NCBI GenBank assembly: GCA_949045875.1
Contig: CARPYP010000006.1
Coordinates: 1 to 64,000 of the forward strand
DNA: 64,000 bases
Source of the DNA: an uncultured Clostridia bacterium
GTDB taxonomy: Bacteria; Bacillota; Clostridia; TANB77; CAG-508
Direction of reading: 5' to 3'
Of the stretch, positions 8,224-16,400 are shown piece by piece. Numbering within the stretch: position 1 is the stretch's first letter; every line of letters begins with the position of its first letter. The position numbers and the translations under genes were made by a program. A model generated the notes under the pieces. It was not told the origin of the DNA. It worked only from the letters and a program-made list of their open reading frames with translations, and did not search any database.

Positions 8224-10203
8224 TTAGGTACTTATATTCCACTCTATTTCAATCTTTCTTGTTTTTGTTTCTGGATTATAATAGCCTATGTGAATTTTTG
8301 ATATAAATTCATCCAATATACTTCTAGTTAGACTTTCAATTTTTTTATATTTTTTTAATATTTTTTCTGTATCATACTTTTCTAGTTTTTTCTTATTTAA
8401 GTCTAATAATTCACTTTCTATATTTCTTAGTCTTTCTTGAAAATGTCCAATATCTATACTATTTTTATTTTTTATCATTGTAAATTCTGTTAAATCAATA
8501 ATTCCATTCGCTCTATCTTCATATAGTAATGATATTGTGTTTTGCTTTTTACTTATATTATTTTCTAATTCCTTCTTTTCTTTTTGTAATAATTTTATTT
8601 CATCTTCTAAAGAATTAACTACTTTCTGTTCATAATACTTTTCTTCTACTAATGATTTATCATAATATATATCCAATTGTTTATTAATTTCATCTAGTAA
8701 TATTCTCTCTATCTCCTGTTCATTAACAAGTTTTTTATTGTTACATAAAAATTTAGCAGTTCCATATCTATTTCCACATAACCAATAAGAATATGTTTTA
8801 TTTCCCCTCTCATGATAATCTCTATATAATGCGTGTCCACAACATCCACATTTCAATTTTCCAGAAAACAATGATATTTCTCCTTTTTTATTTGATTTTA
8901 CTTTTCTATATCTTTCAAATCTTGCACTTACTATATTCCATGTTTCTTTATCTATTATAGCTTCATGACAATGTGGAACTACTATCCTTTGCTCTTTTGG
9001 AATACTCCTTTCTTTTTTATTTTTATAACTTATAATTTCATTTTTATGTTGTATTAATGTTCCAATATATACCTCATTTTTTAACAGATTATATATTGTA
9101 TTTGTTCTCCATACATGAACAACTGGTATTATTATTATCTGACCTTCAGTAATTTCTTCACTTTCCATTGAATTATATTGTATTATTTCTTTTACTGTTG
9201 ATTGATATTTATCTGCTATTGCAACTAAGCTATCTCCTTTTTCAACTTGGTATGTTATTCTTTGATCATATTTAACAGTTGGACAATTGAATTTTAAACC
9301 TTTTTGATGTTTATATATACTAGGAATTGGTATTTTATTCTCATTCAAATATAAACATATCTTAGTTGCTCCGTTTCCACTTGCATACATTTCGAAAATT
9401 TTTCTAACAACTCTTGCTGCATCTTCATCTATTATAAAATGATATTTATCTTTTGGGTCTTTTAGATAACCGTATGGAGCAAATGCACCAGTAAATAAAC
9501 CATTAGATTGTTTATTTTTTAATACTGCTCTTATGTTTATTGATTGATCCTCTACTTGCCACTCATTTACTAATCCATTTATCTGTCTAGTTTTTTTGTT
9601 TCCTATAACAGATGTGTCTGTACTATCTACTAACCCTACAAATCTTATATTCCATGTAATAAATTCGTTATGTAAATATTTTTCTATCATTTCCATACTT
9701 CTTGAAAATCTAGATTGGCTTTTGCACAATACAATTTCTGTATTTCCATATTCACAAAACTTTAAAGACTTATTCCATTCTGGTCTATTATCATCTGCAC
9801 CAGAAATTCCTTCTTCACAAAATATTGCAACAACAACCCAACCTCTCTTTTCACATTCATCTAATAAAATTAACAATTGATTTCTTATACTCTTGCTAAC
9901 ATCTCCATCAATTACATCTCCATCCTCAACAGAAAGTCTTATATATAAAATTACTCTATATTTATCTCCTGTTTCTTTATCTTTAGTATATTTATTACTT
10001 TTTTCAAAGCACTCATTATCATTTGTAATATTAAGTTTTAATAAATATTTAATGTTATCAGAAACATATTTTAAATATGTTATATCTAAATGTGATTTTA
10101 TTTTTTGTACCTCACTATCATCATCTCCCTCTTTTATACTATAATTATTCTTATCTAATGCATCATTTTCATCATTTCCTTCTTTAAATACATTTATTAC
10201 CAT
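8224..10203 (-). CDS. Large serine recombinase with an embedded LysM motif
   Basis: About 659 residues. An unusual 80-residue charged N-terminal extension precedes the resolvase domain, whose catalytic serine lies in YIRLSVEDGD (about residue 91). A recombinase domain follows (FEMYASGNGATKI), then a zinc ribbon (CGCCGHALYR) and a coiled coil with Lys/Glu. Between the two halves of the recombinase domain, at about 316-360, sits a clear LysM motif starting YQVEKGDSLVAIADKY. LysM normally binds peptidoglycan glycans and is unexpected here. The gene ends beside attR, so this is probably the integrase/excisionase of element A. The ATG at 10203 follows AAAGGAAAG; a TTG six bases upstream is possible. 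Confidence 0.9.
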   Translation of the reverse strand: MVINVFKEGNDENDALDKNNYSIKEGDDDSEVQKIKSHLDITYLKYVSDNIKYLLKLNITNDNECFEKSNKYTKDKETGDKYRVILYIRLSVEDGDVIDGDVSKSIRNQLLILLDECEKRGWVVVAIFCEEGISGADDNRPEWNKSLKFCEYGNTEIVLCKSQSRFSRSMEMIEKYLHNEFITWNIRFVGLVDSTDTSVIGNKKTRQINGLVNEWQVEDQSINIRAVLKNKQSNGLFTGAFAPYGYLKDPKDKYHFIIDEDAARVVRKIFEMYASGNGATKICLYLNENKIPIPSIYKHQKGLKFNCPTVKYDQRITYQVEKGDSLVAIADKYQSTVKEIIQYNSMESEEITEGQIIIIPVVHVWRTNTIYNLLKNEVYIGTLIQHKNEIISYKNKKERSIPKEQRIVVPHCHEAIIDKETWNIVSARFERYRKVKSNKKGEISLFSGKLKCGCCGHALYRDYHERGNKTYSYWLCGNRYGTAKFLCNNKKLVNEQEIERILLDEINKQLDIYYDKSLVEEKYYEQKVVNSLEDEIKLLQKEKKELENNISKKQNTISLLYEDRANGIIDLTEFTMIKNKNSIDIGHFQERLRNIESELLDLNKKKLEKYDTEKILKKYKKIESLTRSILDEFISKIHIGYYNPETKTRKIEIEWNIST

Positions 10204-10298
10204 AATCAACTTTCCTTTCCTATTGATTCGGCTAAATGCCTATTTTAATACCTCCATTATTATATTTTTTATTTATCAAAAATAAAAATGTGTGATTT

Positions 10299-10412
10299 TT
10301 ATTTTTCATCTAAAATCATTAACTTTGCAATTTTCTCGCACACAATTTCCTTTATTTCTTCAAATGATAATGATTTTGGAAAAGTATAATTTATTTCATA
10401 TTTACATTTCAT
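10299..10412 (-). CDS. Small 37-residue protein upstream of the recombinase
   Basis: Starts MKCKYEINYTFP and contains SFEEIKEIVCEKIAKL. The ATG has GGAGG seven bases upstream. Small proteins of this kind, often with FEEI-x-x-I-x-x-EK, commonly precede element recombinases in Clostridia; the role is unknown. It lies between the recombinase and the next gene, on the same strand. Confidence 0.6.
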   Translation of the reverse strand: MKCKYEINYTFPKSLSFEEIKEIVCEKIAKLMILDEK

Positions 10413-10469
10413 AAGCATTCCTCCTTAACAAAATCATATTCTCACTTTTTTATATTATTCATCTATTGT

Positions 10470-10847
10470 TTACTTAATATTTTCTACATATTCGACTGCA
10501 TTACTAGGAGAGTATAGCTTTGATAGCACTATAAACTCATTTTTTATATCTTGTATTCGAATTTTTCGATTTTCTTTCATAAGACTTTCAAAAACTATAT
10601 AGGCATAGCAAAGCATTTGTTCGGCAGTTAATCTCCAGTAAATATCAATATCTTCTATATACTTTACTCTTATCATTTTTAATATTTCTGTTTTATCTAT
10701 CTTTATTATTTGGGATGAAATCGAATTTAATATATTTTTAAATTCCTCTTTATCTTCAGTGTTTAAATACCCAAATATAAAATAAGCTATCATTTGTTTT
10801 ACAGAATATCTTTGACTTATTAATTTTTGAACTATTTTTTCATCCAT
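10470..10847 (-). CDS. Hypothetical protein
   Basis: About 125 residues, mostly helical, starting MDEKIVQKLI. I do not recognise the family. The ATG at 10847 has AAAGGA seven bases upstream; an ATG at 10886 lacks one. It lies just downstream of the mazF-like gene on the same strand. It could be a partner of the toxin, but the order toxin-then-partner would be atypical, so this is only a possibility. Confidence 0.6.
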   Translation of the reverse strand: MDEKIVQKLISQRYSVKQMIAYFIFGYLNTEDKEEFKNILNSISSQIIKIDKTEILKMIRVKYIEDIDIYWRLTAEQMLCYAYIVFESLMKENRKIRIQDIKNEFIVLSKLYSPSNAVEYVENIK

Positions 10848-10891
10848 TCCTATTCCTTTCCAATAAATAAAGAAACAAGTAATCAATATAC

Positions 10892-11263
10892 TTATTTCTT
10901 AATATCACTATAATTCTTTATTCCTTGTGCAATTTTTAATGCTTCATCTAAGTATTTTATATATCTATGTGGTAATGTTCCAATTCTTTCTCCCAGTCTT
11001 TTTTTGTCTATTGTTCTTACTTGCTCAGTTAGTATTGTTGAATCATATTTTATATTTCCAAATGCCTTAACTATAACATGTGTTGGCTGTATTTCATTTG
11101 TTTCAATTTTCTTTGTTAATGGAACAATAATAACTGTTTTTGAATATCTATTTCCTGTATTATTTTGAACTATTACAACTGGTCTAACTCCAGACTGTTC
11201 ACTTCCTACTGTTTCATATAATCTTGCATAATATATTTCCCCTCTATATATCTCTCTTTCCAC
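10892..11263 (-). CDS. MazF/PemK-type endoribonuclease toxin
   Basis: A protein of 123 residues. RGEIYYARL, GSEQSGVRPVVIVQN, VIIVPLTKK and the late LTEQVRTIDKKRLGE are the standard MazF/PemK motifs, including the Arg of GVRPVVI. The family cleaves RNA and is normally held in check by an upstream antitoxin. No recognisable MazE-like gene precedes it here: about 380 bases of non-coding DNA and then a sigma-like gene do. The start is GTG with GGAGG seven bases upstream. Confidence 0.88.
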   Translation of the reverse strand: MEREIYRGEIYYARLYETVGSEQSGVRPVVIVQNNTGNRYSKTVIIVPLTKKIETNEIQPTHVIVKAFGNIKYDSTILTEQVRTIDKKRLGERIGTLPHRYIKYLDEALKIAQGIKNYSDIKK

Positions 11264-11640
11264 TTTTATTCCTCCATTGTAATATATTTTAATTGTTCTC
11301 TATATCATTAGATAGCAATTTGCTAAATTGCTCACAGATTTTATCCCACCTATCTGCTTTTTTCACAGATTTGCACTCAATACGTGCGACGCTCTTAACG
11401 CTCAAGTTATGACTATGCAAGTGTTTTCAACCTATTACTATCCTCGCCTCATTAAGTGCTACTTAATGTTTTTTAGTGTATATGAGTGTTGTTTCCCACA
11501 CTAGCTCCAGTAATAGTGTTTCTAATGATATTATTAAGTTGTCAAAGTACATTTTCTTTATTAAAAATTGAATAAAGTGAGAAAGTTTTTATACCCTCTC
11601 ACTTTATTCCTCACTTTACCCCCTGTTTTTTGTTAGTAAA
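11264..11640. other. Non-coding interval with a perfect 13-bp inverted repeat
   Basis: No gene is supported here. GAATAAAGTGAGA (11570-11582) and its exact reverse complement (11597-11609) form a hairpin. It lies downstream of the minus-strand sigma-like gene in reading order and may be its terminator. The rest, 11290-11560, is less AT-rich than its surroundings and shows no repeat I can name. Confidence 0.5.
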
Positions 11641-12102
11641 TTAAAAATTTTTTAAATTTTTTTGTAATTTTCTAATTCCTGCATCAACACTTCTTTTAAT
11701 AACCGAAACATCACGTTTTTCTATTCTTGCTATTTCAGTGAGTGAAAACTCATCTACAATAAACATATATACTCGTCTATTCTGTGGTATTGGTAAATCC
11801 CAAATTTTTCTGATAATTTCTCGTTCTCCCTCTTTCTCTAATAACATTTCTTCCATACTAGGTGCTTTATGTACTGCTCTTATATTTATTTGGCATTCTG
11901 TCAGTTGTAAATGTTCTATGTGTCTATCAAATTCATTTCTTTGTGATTTATCTTCATTTTTTCGTCTTTGAAATTCATTATTTATAATTTTATTCATTTT
12001 TGCAGACTTTGCCGTTCCACTCAAACTTTTATATGTAGTAATAGTTTTTAAATCATTATTAAGAAGTACATATACTTTTATTTTTTTAGACTTATCTTTC
12101 AA
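11641..12102 (-). CDS. Sigma-70 region 4-like regulatory protein
   Basis: About 153 residues. The C-terminal third (IPQNRRVYMFIVDEFSLTE, then IARIEKRDVSVIKRSV) looks like a sigma region 4 helix-turn-helix of the kind encoded by conjugative elements. No region 2 is apparent. The first part is basic and may be an adaptor. The start is TTG at 12102, because GGAGG lies seven bases upstream; upstream in-frame codons are rich in Val and not convincing. It likely regulates element A genes. Confidence 0.65.
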   Translation of the reverse strand: MKDKSKKIKVYVLLNNDLKTITTYKSLSGTAKSAKMNKIINNEFQRRKNEDKSQRNEFDRHIEHLQLTECQINIRAVHKAPSMEEMLLEKEGEREIIRKIWDLPIPQNRRVYMFIVDEFSLTEIARIEKRDVSVIKRSVDAGIRKLQKNLKNF

Positions 12103-12609
12103 ATTTTTTCCTCCATTCAATTTCAAATTTTGAAATTGAACTAGGAGGACTACGACAACCATTGGTAAAAATTAATTTGTTTTGTTCATACTTAAAAAAA
12201 AAGAAATCACACTTATTCTTGTTATTTACAAAAATAAATCTAATCTCTTTTTTGGCATAATAATATTTAATTAAAAAGCTTGTATTTATTATACACCAAC
12301 ACATCACTCTAAAACTTTGAAAATAACCCCCATTTACAATTCAAAAAATTTTATAAGTTGGTGTATTTAATAAAATTCTAACTTTTAACTTATAAAACTT
12401 TTTTACTGTTACTTTTTATTGAAATGATACGTTTTAATAAATTAATAATTAGTTTTACGCTTTTGTAAATATATTATGTAAATATTATACCATATCTATC
12501 TTGTCGAAATCTGTCGGTTTTTGCGAAAATAAAAAAAGTATATAGAACCTCATTTTTTGACATTCTATATACTTTTTATTATATAATTATTGTTTCTAAT
12601 CTATAATTC
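12103..12609. other. Non-coding regulatory interval with inverted repeats
   Basis: No gene is supported. TTTTATAAGTT (12349-12359) and AACTTATAAAA (12387-12397) are exact inverted copies. TACACCAA near 12293-12300 and TTGGTGTA near 12358-12365 form another outward pair. These look like operator or hairpin elements upstream of the sigma-like gene. A terminator occupies 12531-12580. Confidence 0.45.
12531..12580 (-). terminator. Intrinsic terminator after the response-regulator gene
   Basis: AAAGTATATAGAA and TTCTATATACTTT form a 13-bp perfect stem with flanking A- and T-runs, usable in either direction. It follows the minus-strand gene ending at 12610. Confidence 0.8.
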
Positions 12610-13290
12610 TCATTCTCTACGCTGTATGATATTTCCAAACTTTTTCATTAAATCATTATAGTCTTTTCTACTAACTCCTGTATTTTCTAAATCTTTAACT
12701 TTCATTAATTCTTCCTCGTCCATATCTTCATCTTCATAGTACTTCAATAATTGAATATATACTACTTCAAACTCACATTCCGTATAAATTTTATTTTTAA
12801 TCTTTATTCCTAATTTTTCCATTGTTTTAAATTCTTTATCTATAAAGTATTTATTTAATTCAATAATTTCATTATTATGGTATCTATCGTTCCATTCTAA
12901 ATATTCTTTATCTATTAATTGATTTCTTATTTTAATTAAACTTTCATATGTTATATTATAATCTATAAAAGGCTTTTTTATATATCCTGCAACTTTTATT
13001 TCATCAGTTATTACATCCTGCTCTCTATCAGCAGAAATAACTAAAAACTCAGGAGAGTTTTTTGTACCATAATACTTTTTTATAATATCTAAACCTGTAT
13101 ATCTATTATTTCTTAATAGATCTGTTATTACAATTTCTGGTTTCAAGTTTTCTATCATATCAATTTCTTCCTCATCAGTATTTGCAATTCCTAAAATTTC
13201 TATATTATTATATTTTCTTAAATATTTTGCTAGAAAATTGCAAAACTCTTTATTATCATCTGCAATTATTATTTTAACTTTTGGATACAT
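12610..13290 (-). CDS. Response-regulator receiver protein
   Basis: A protein of 226 residues. The N-terminal receiver (1-125) has the acidic pair in IIIADDNKEF, the likely phospho-acceptor Asp in IVITDLLRNN, and the conserved Lys in AGYIKKPF. The C-terminal 100 residues are helical and acidic, with no DNA-binding domain I recognise. It is the second gene of a pair with the gene at 13295, whose end contains its ribosome binding site. No histidine kinase is nearby. Confidence 0.75.
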   Translation of the reverse strand: MYPKVKIIIADDNKEFCNFLAKYLRKYNNIEILGIANTDEEEIDMIENLKPEIVITDLLRNNRYTGLDIIKKYYGTKNSPEFLVISADREQDVITDEIKVAGYIKKPFIDYNITYESLIKIRNQLIDKEYLEWNDRYHNNEIIELNKYFIDKEFKTMEKLGIKIKNKIYTECEFEVVYIQLLKYYEDEDMDEEELMKVKDLENTGVSRKDYNDLMKKFGNIIQRRE

Positions 13291-13294
13291 ATTA

Positions 13295-13585
13295 TTACTC
13301 TTCTCCTTCTTTATTATTAAATTTCTTTATAGTTTCCTTTACTGCATATGAATAAATTTCCTTAATATTAACTTTTAGATTCTCATTTATATCATTGACA
13401 TATTCAAAAATCCCATCATATATTTTTCTTTTTACTTTTTCATCTATTTCAACATTCTCATCAATTAGTTTTATTATTCTTTTTATAGTATTGTTTTTTT
13501 TAGGTCTAGCTATTTGTAATAAAATTTCATCAAAATCCTGTTGTTTACAAATTTCATCTACTAAAATTAATTCTAATTCTTCCAT
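13295..13585 (-). CDS. Hypothetical helical protein
   Basis: A protein of 96 residues with no family recognised. It is rich in Ile, Lys and Glu and looks all-helical. AGTAGGGG precedes the ATG. It ends four bases before the response-regulator start, so the two are probably co-transcribed and may function together. Confidence 0.6.
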   Translation of the reverse strand: MEELELILVDEICKQQDFDEILLQIARPKKNNTIKRIIKLIDENVEIDEKVKRKIYDGIFEYVNDINENLKVNIKEIYSYAVKETIKKFNNKEGEE

Positions 13586-13697
13586 ATTTCCCCTACTTTA
13601 TAATTTTCTGCTTTAGGTTTAAATAGTCTACCAAGAATGGCAAATAAATATTGTAAAATATAAAATAATAATTATAAATAGAAAGGAATTGTCATAA

Positions 13698-13955
13698 ATG
13701 CGAGTTAAAAAATTTAATGGTAAATCGAATGTTATAGGCAAAAATATAAAGAAATATAGAGAACTTCGCCACCTTACCCAAAGAGAGTTATCAAATAAAC
13801 TGGCACTACTAGGTATAGATATTTATCATTCGGATATTTCCCAAATAGAAAATCAAAAATTGTTATTAAAGGATTTTGAAATAATTGCATTTTGTAAAGT
13901 TTTCAATGTATCCTATGAACAATTATTTGAAGATACTGATAATATATTTGATTAA
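13698..13955 (+). CDS. XRE-family transcriptional regulator (copy 1)
   Basis: A protein of 85 residues. A Cro/C1 helix-turn-helix covers roughly 13-70 (IGKNIKKYRELRHLTQREL, then YHSDISQIENQ). It starts MRVKKFNGKSN and is a clear paralogue of the gene at 14534, sharing the KxNGxSN start and the LSNKLALLG core. AGAAAGGA precedes the ATG. It is divergent from the minus-strand gene at 13295-13585, so it may control that promoter. Confidence 0.88.
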   Translation: MRVKKFNGKSNVIGKNIKKYRELRHLTQRELSNKLALLGIDIYHSDISQIENQKLLLKDFEIIAFCKVFNVSYEQLFEDTDNIFD

Positions 13956-14001
13956 TTATTATTATTTTACAATGTTATTAAACTTATATAACTATTAGGC
14001 T

Positions 14002-14322
14002 TTATACTGTTGTTCTTCCATCAATCAATCCTTGTAAGTAAATATAAACTTTCTCCAATTCATGTGTTTTATTTATATTTCTTTCAAATTCATTTACTTC
14101 TGTTTCTAGTATTCTTGTTGAAAAGTAATCATGTGCCTTATTATATTTGTCTTGCAATTTCTTATACTTTTCCATCTTTTCTAATTTATTACATACCATA
14201 TCAAGCCTTATTTCAACAAACTCTTCAAAGTCATCTAGAAAATCCTCTGTTTCCTTATTCATATTTTGTTTATTTAAATTTATAAAATTACTAATTAACT
14301 CTGTCATTCCTTTTTTTTGCAT
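14002..14322 (-). CDS. Hypothetical coiled-coil protein
   Basis: A protein of 106 residues, charged and probably helical throughout, with heptad-like Leu/Lys spacing. No family recognised. AGGAGG lies eight bases before the ATG. It is flanked by the two plus-strand XRE genes, an arrangement suggesting it is under their control. Confidence 0.6.
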   Translation of the reverse strand: MQKKGMTELISNFINLNKQNMNKETEDFLDDFEEFVEIRLDMVCNKLEKMEKYKKLQDKYNKAHDYFSTRILETEVNEFERNINKTHELEKVYIYLQGLIDGRTTV

Positions 14323-14533
14323 TTTAAAAACCTCCTATTAATTATTTTCATCCTTTACATCATATAGTTTTCTGATTTATAAAAATCTCAATGAACTACT
14401 ATATAAAGCTTTTACCTATAATACCTCATTCTTCCTTCTAATTTTTCCTTTTCTATGTACGCAAAGAATATTTTAAAAAAATATAGTATTATTAGTTAAA
14501 AGTATTTTTTATGAGGTGAGTAATACTATATAT

Positions 14534-14794
14534 ATGAAAACGAAAAAGTTAAATGGCTATTCAAATATTGTTGGTGCTAACATTCAAAAATATAGAGAAC
14601 AAAAAGGAATTTCCCAAGTGGAACTATCTAATAAACTTGCTTTATTAGGTGTTACTTTATATCATTCTGATATATCTCGTATTGAAGCTAATACTTTGTT
14701 TATTCGTGATTTTGAGCAGAAAGCCATTTGTGATATTCTTGGAATTACTTACAATCAATTATTTGAAGATACAGCTAAATATTTTGAGTCTTAA
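14534..14794 (+). CDS. XRE-family transcriptional regulator (copy 2)
   Basis: About 86 residues, starting MKTKKLNGYSN, with a helix-turn-helix of the Cro/C1 type (IQKYREQKGISQVELSNKL, YHSDISRIEAN). It is about half identical to copy 1 by eye. I start at the ATG at 14534 to match copy 1. The GAGGTGA at 14513-14519 is rather far upstream, and a GTG at 14516 lies inside it. A perfect terminator hairpin follows. Confidence 0.85.
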   Translation: MKTKKLNGYSNIVGANIQKYREQKGISQVELSNKLALLGVTLYHSDISRIEANTLFIRDFEQKAICDILGITYNQLFEDTAKYFES

Positions 14795-14827
14795 TATTCA
14801 TACAGTGCTATGAATATTTTTTTGTTT
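14793..14827 (+). terminator. Intrinsic terminator after XRE copy 2
   Basis: AATATTCATA and TATGAATATT form a perfect 10-bp stem with a six-base loop and a T-run. Confidence 0.85.
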
Positions 14828-15100
14828 TGCCATTACTGAGTACACAGTTTTTAATAAAAAATATCTTCTCATACTTTTTTTATAGACACAAGTTTATTTA
14901 TTGAATAAATTTATCTACTATTACTCGACCAAATACTATCTTTTGTATCTTACATTTTCTCCTCCTTCCTGAATATTTTATATTTTAATTCATTTATAAT
15001 TATAGTTAGTTTTTTATGATTAGTCAACCCTTGCGTGTTGTAAAATACTCTCTATTATGTGTATATCTAAATAATGAATATTTATGTACTAATTTTCATT
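14828..15100. other. AT-rich interval without a supported gene
   Basis: No gene is visible. The stretch separates XRE copy 2 from the convergent gene at 15129. I see nothing beyond short AT-rich runs. Confidence 0.4.
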
Positions 15101-15128
15101 AAAAAAAGAACTAGATTATTCTAGTCCT
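15101..15128 (-). terminator. Intrinsic terminator after the 15129-15461 gene
   Basis: On the minus strand GGACTAGA pairs with TCTAGTTC, followed by seven T. Confidence 0.75.
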
Positions 15129-15461
15129 TTATATTCTATCATTCAAAGCATTGTATATTGCAATATTCGTTAACTTATATACAGATATTCCATACTTTGC
15201 TCTTAACTTTTCTAACTCTCTATAAAATCCTTCTCTTCTCGAAAAATTATGAGCCTCTACAATTTCATCTTCTGCTCTTTCATATAATTTAACTTTTTCT
15301 GTTTTAATTAAATTTTCTATTGATATATTTACCAAATTACTTATATTTGTATCATATTCTTCTACAATTTTTTGTAAACCTTCATACAATGTATTATCTA
15401 TTTCTATTCTTCGTCTTAAAATTTTATCTTTTTTCCATAATCGTTCTTCAAATATACTCAT
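15129..15461 (-). CDS. Small protein with possible ribbon-helix-helix repeats
   Basis: A protein of 110 residues. RRRIEIDNTLYEGLQKI, a short strand then a helix, followed by ISNLVNISIENLI resembles a ribbon-helix-helix unit. YGISVYKLTNIAIYNAL near the end resembles half of a second one. A DNA-binding role is inferred from this pattern alone. GGGAGG precedes the ATG. It stands alone between non-coding stretches, with its own terminator. Confidence 0.55.
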   Translation of the reverse strand: MSIFEERLWKKDKILRRRIEIDNTLYEGLQKIVEEYDTNISNLVNISIENLIKTEKVKLYERAEDEIVEAHNFSRREGFYRELEKLRAKYGISVYKLTNIAIYNALNDRI

Positions 15462-15663
15462 TTCAACCTCCCTGCTACACTATTATAACGTAAATAAAAT
15501 ATCCTTTTAACTCTTTTATGTAATGTATTTTATATTTTTATATAATGTATTATGGTGTATGTAAGGGTTGTATAATATTCATTCTTTTCATTAATATTAT
15601 AATAAATATCTTCTTTTGTTTACTTTTATTTTGAAACAATAGAAAAGGGAACAATCAGAATAA

Positions 15664-16380
15664 TTATGATACTTTATTTATTACAGTCCTTATAATAGTT
15701 CTTGTATCTGGCTTTGTATCATTGTAATAATGAAAATACTTTTTCAACTTTTCTATTTCACATTGACAATACATTTTATCAGTAGCTCTTACTATATTAT
15801 TTTTTACATTATGAACTGATGTATTATTAAATTCTGCTACAAAAGGATATACATCTGTCTTTAGATTATTAAAGTCTTTATTTGGCATATTAATAATAAT
15901 ATATTCTATTGCTGTAACTAAATATTGTGTTCCTAAATTAGACATATCATAATTTAAATTAAGAATTTCGTTAATAATCCTTTCTTTTACTGTATATTCT
16001 ACTTCTATTTTATTTTTCAATTCTATCAATTCATTTATCTTTTTTATAATTTCATTCATATTGATATTTTTATATATTATAGAAAAAATTATATCATTTA
16101 TACATAATTTATTATAATTGTATAAATTTTCTGATATTACTATAATAGATTTTTTATATTTTTCCTTATCTTTTAGTAGTTTTATAAATTCAATTTCTGT
16201 ATTTATATTTAAACTTAATATAACTATATCTATATCATTCCTATTATTCAATATATTCAAAGCCTTCTTTTCATTTTCCACTATATTATAAACCTGTATA
16301 TCTTGATTTGTTTTATTTATATTATTCATTATTTTAATTGCGTATTCTAAATTGTCATCTACGATTAATATTTTTATCAT
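15664..16380 (-). CDS. Spo0A-like regulator with a degenerate receiver
   Basis: A protein of 238 residues. An N-terminal receiver (ILIVDDNLEY) is followed by a Spo0A-type DNA-binding domain at about 130-235: LGTQYLVTAIEYII, DVYPFVAEFNNTSVHNVKN and IVRATDKM match the Spo0A C-terminal plan. The expected phospho-acceptor position reads VILSLNIN, with Ser where Asp is expected, and the usual Lys is not obvious. It may therefore act without phosphorylation. Carried by an element sitting in a sporulation gene, it could tune or sense sporulation; that is inference. It lies 20 bases after the anti-sigma gene on the same strand. Confidence 0.75.
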   Translation of the reverse strand: MIKILIVDDNLEYAIKIMNNINKTNQDIQVYNIVENEKKALNILNNRNDIDIVILSLNINTEIEFIKLLKDKEKYKKSIIVISENLYNYNKLCINDIIFSIIYKNINMNEIIKKINELIELKNKIEVEYTVKERIINEILNLNYDMSNLGTQYLVTAIEYIIINMPNKDFNNLKTDVYPFVAEFNNTSVHNVKNNIVRATDKMYCQCEIEKLKKYFHYYNDTKPDTRTIIRTVINKVS

Positions 16381-16400
16381 TATTCTTTCTTATATGCTCC

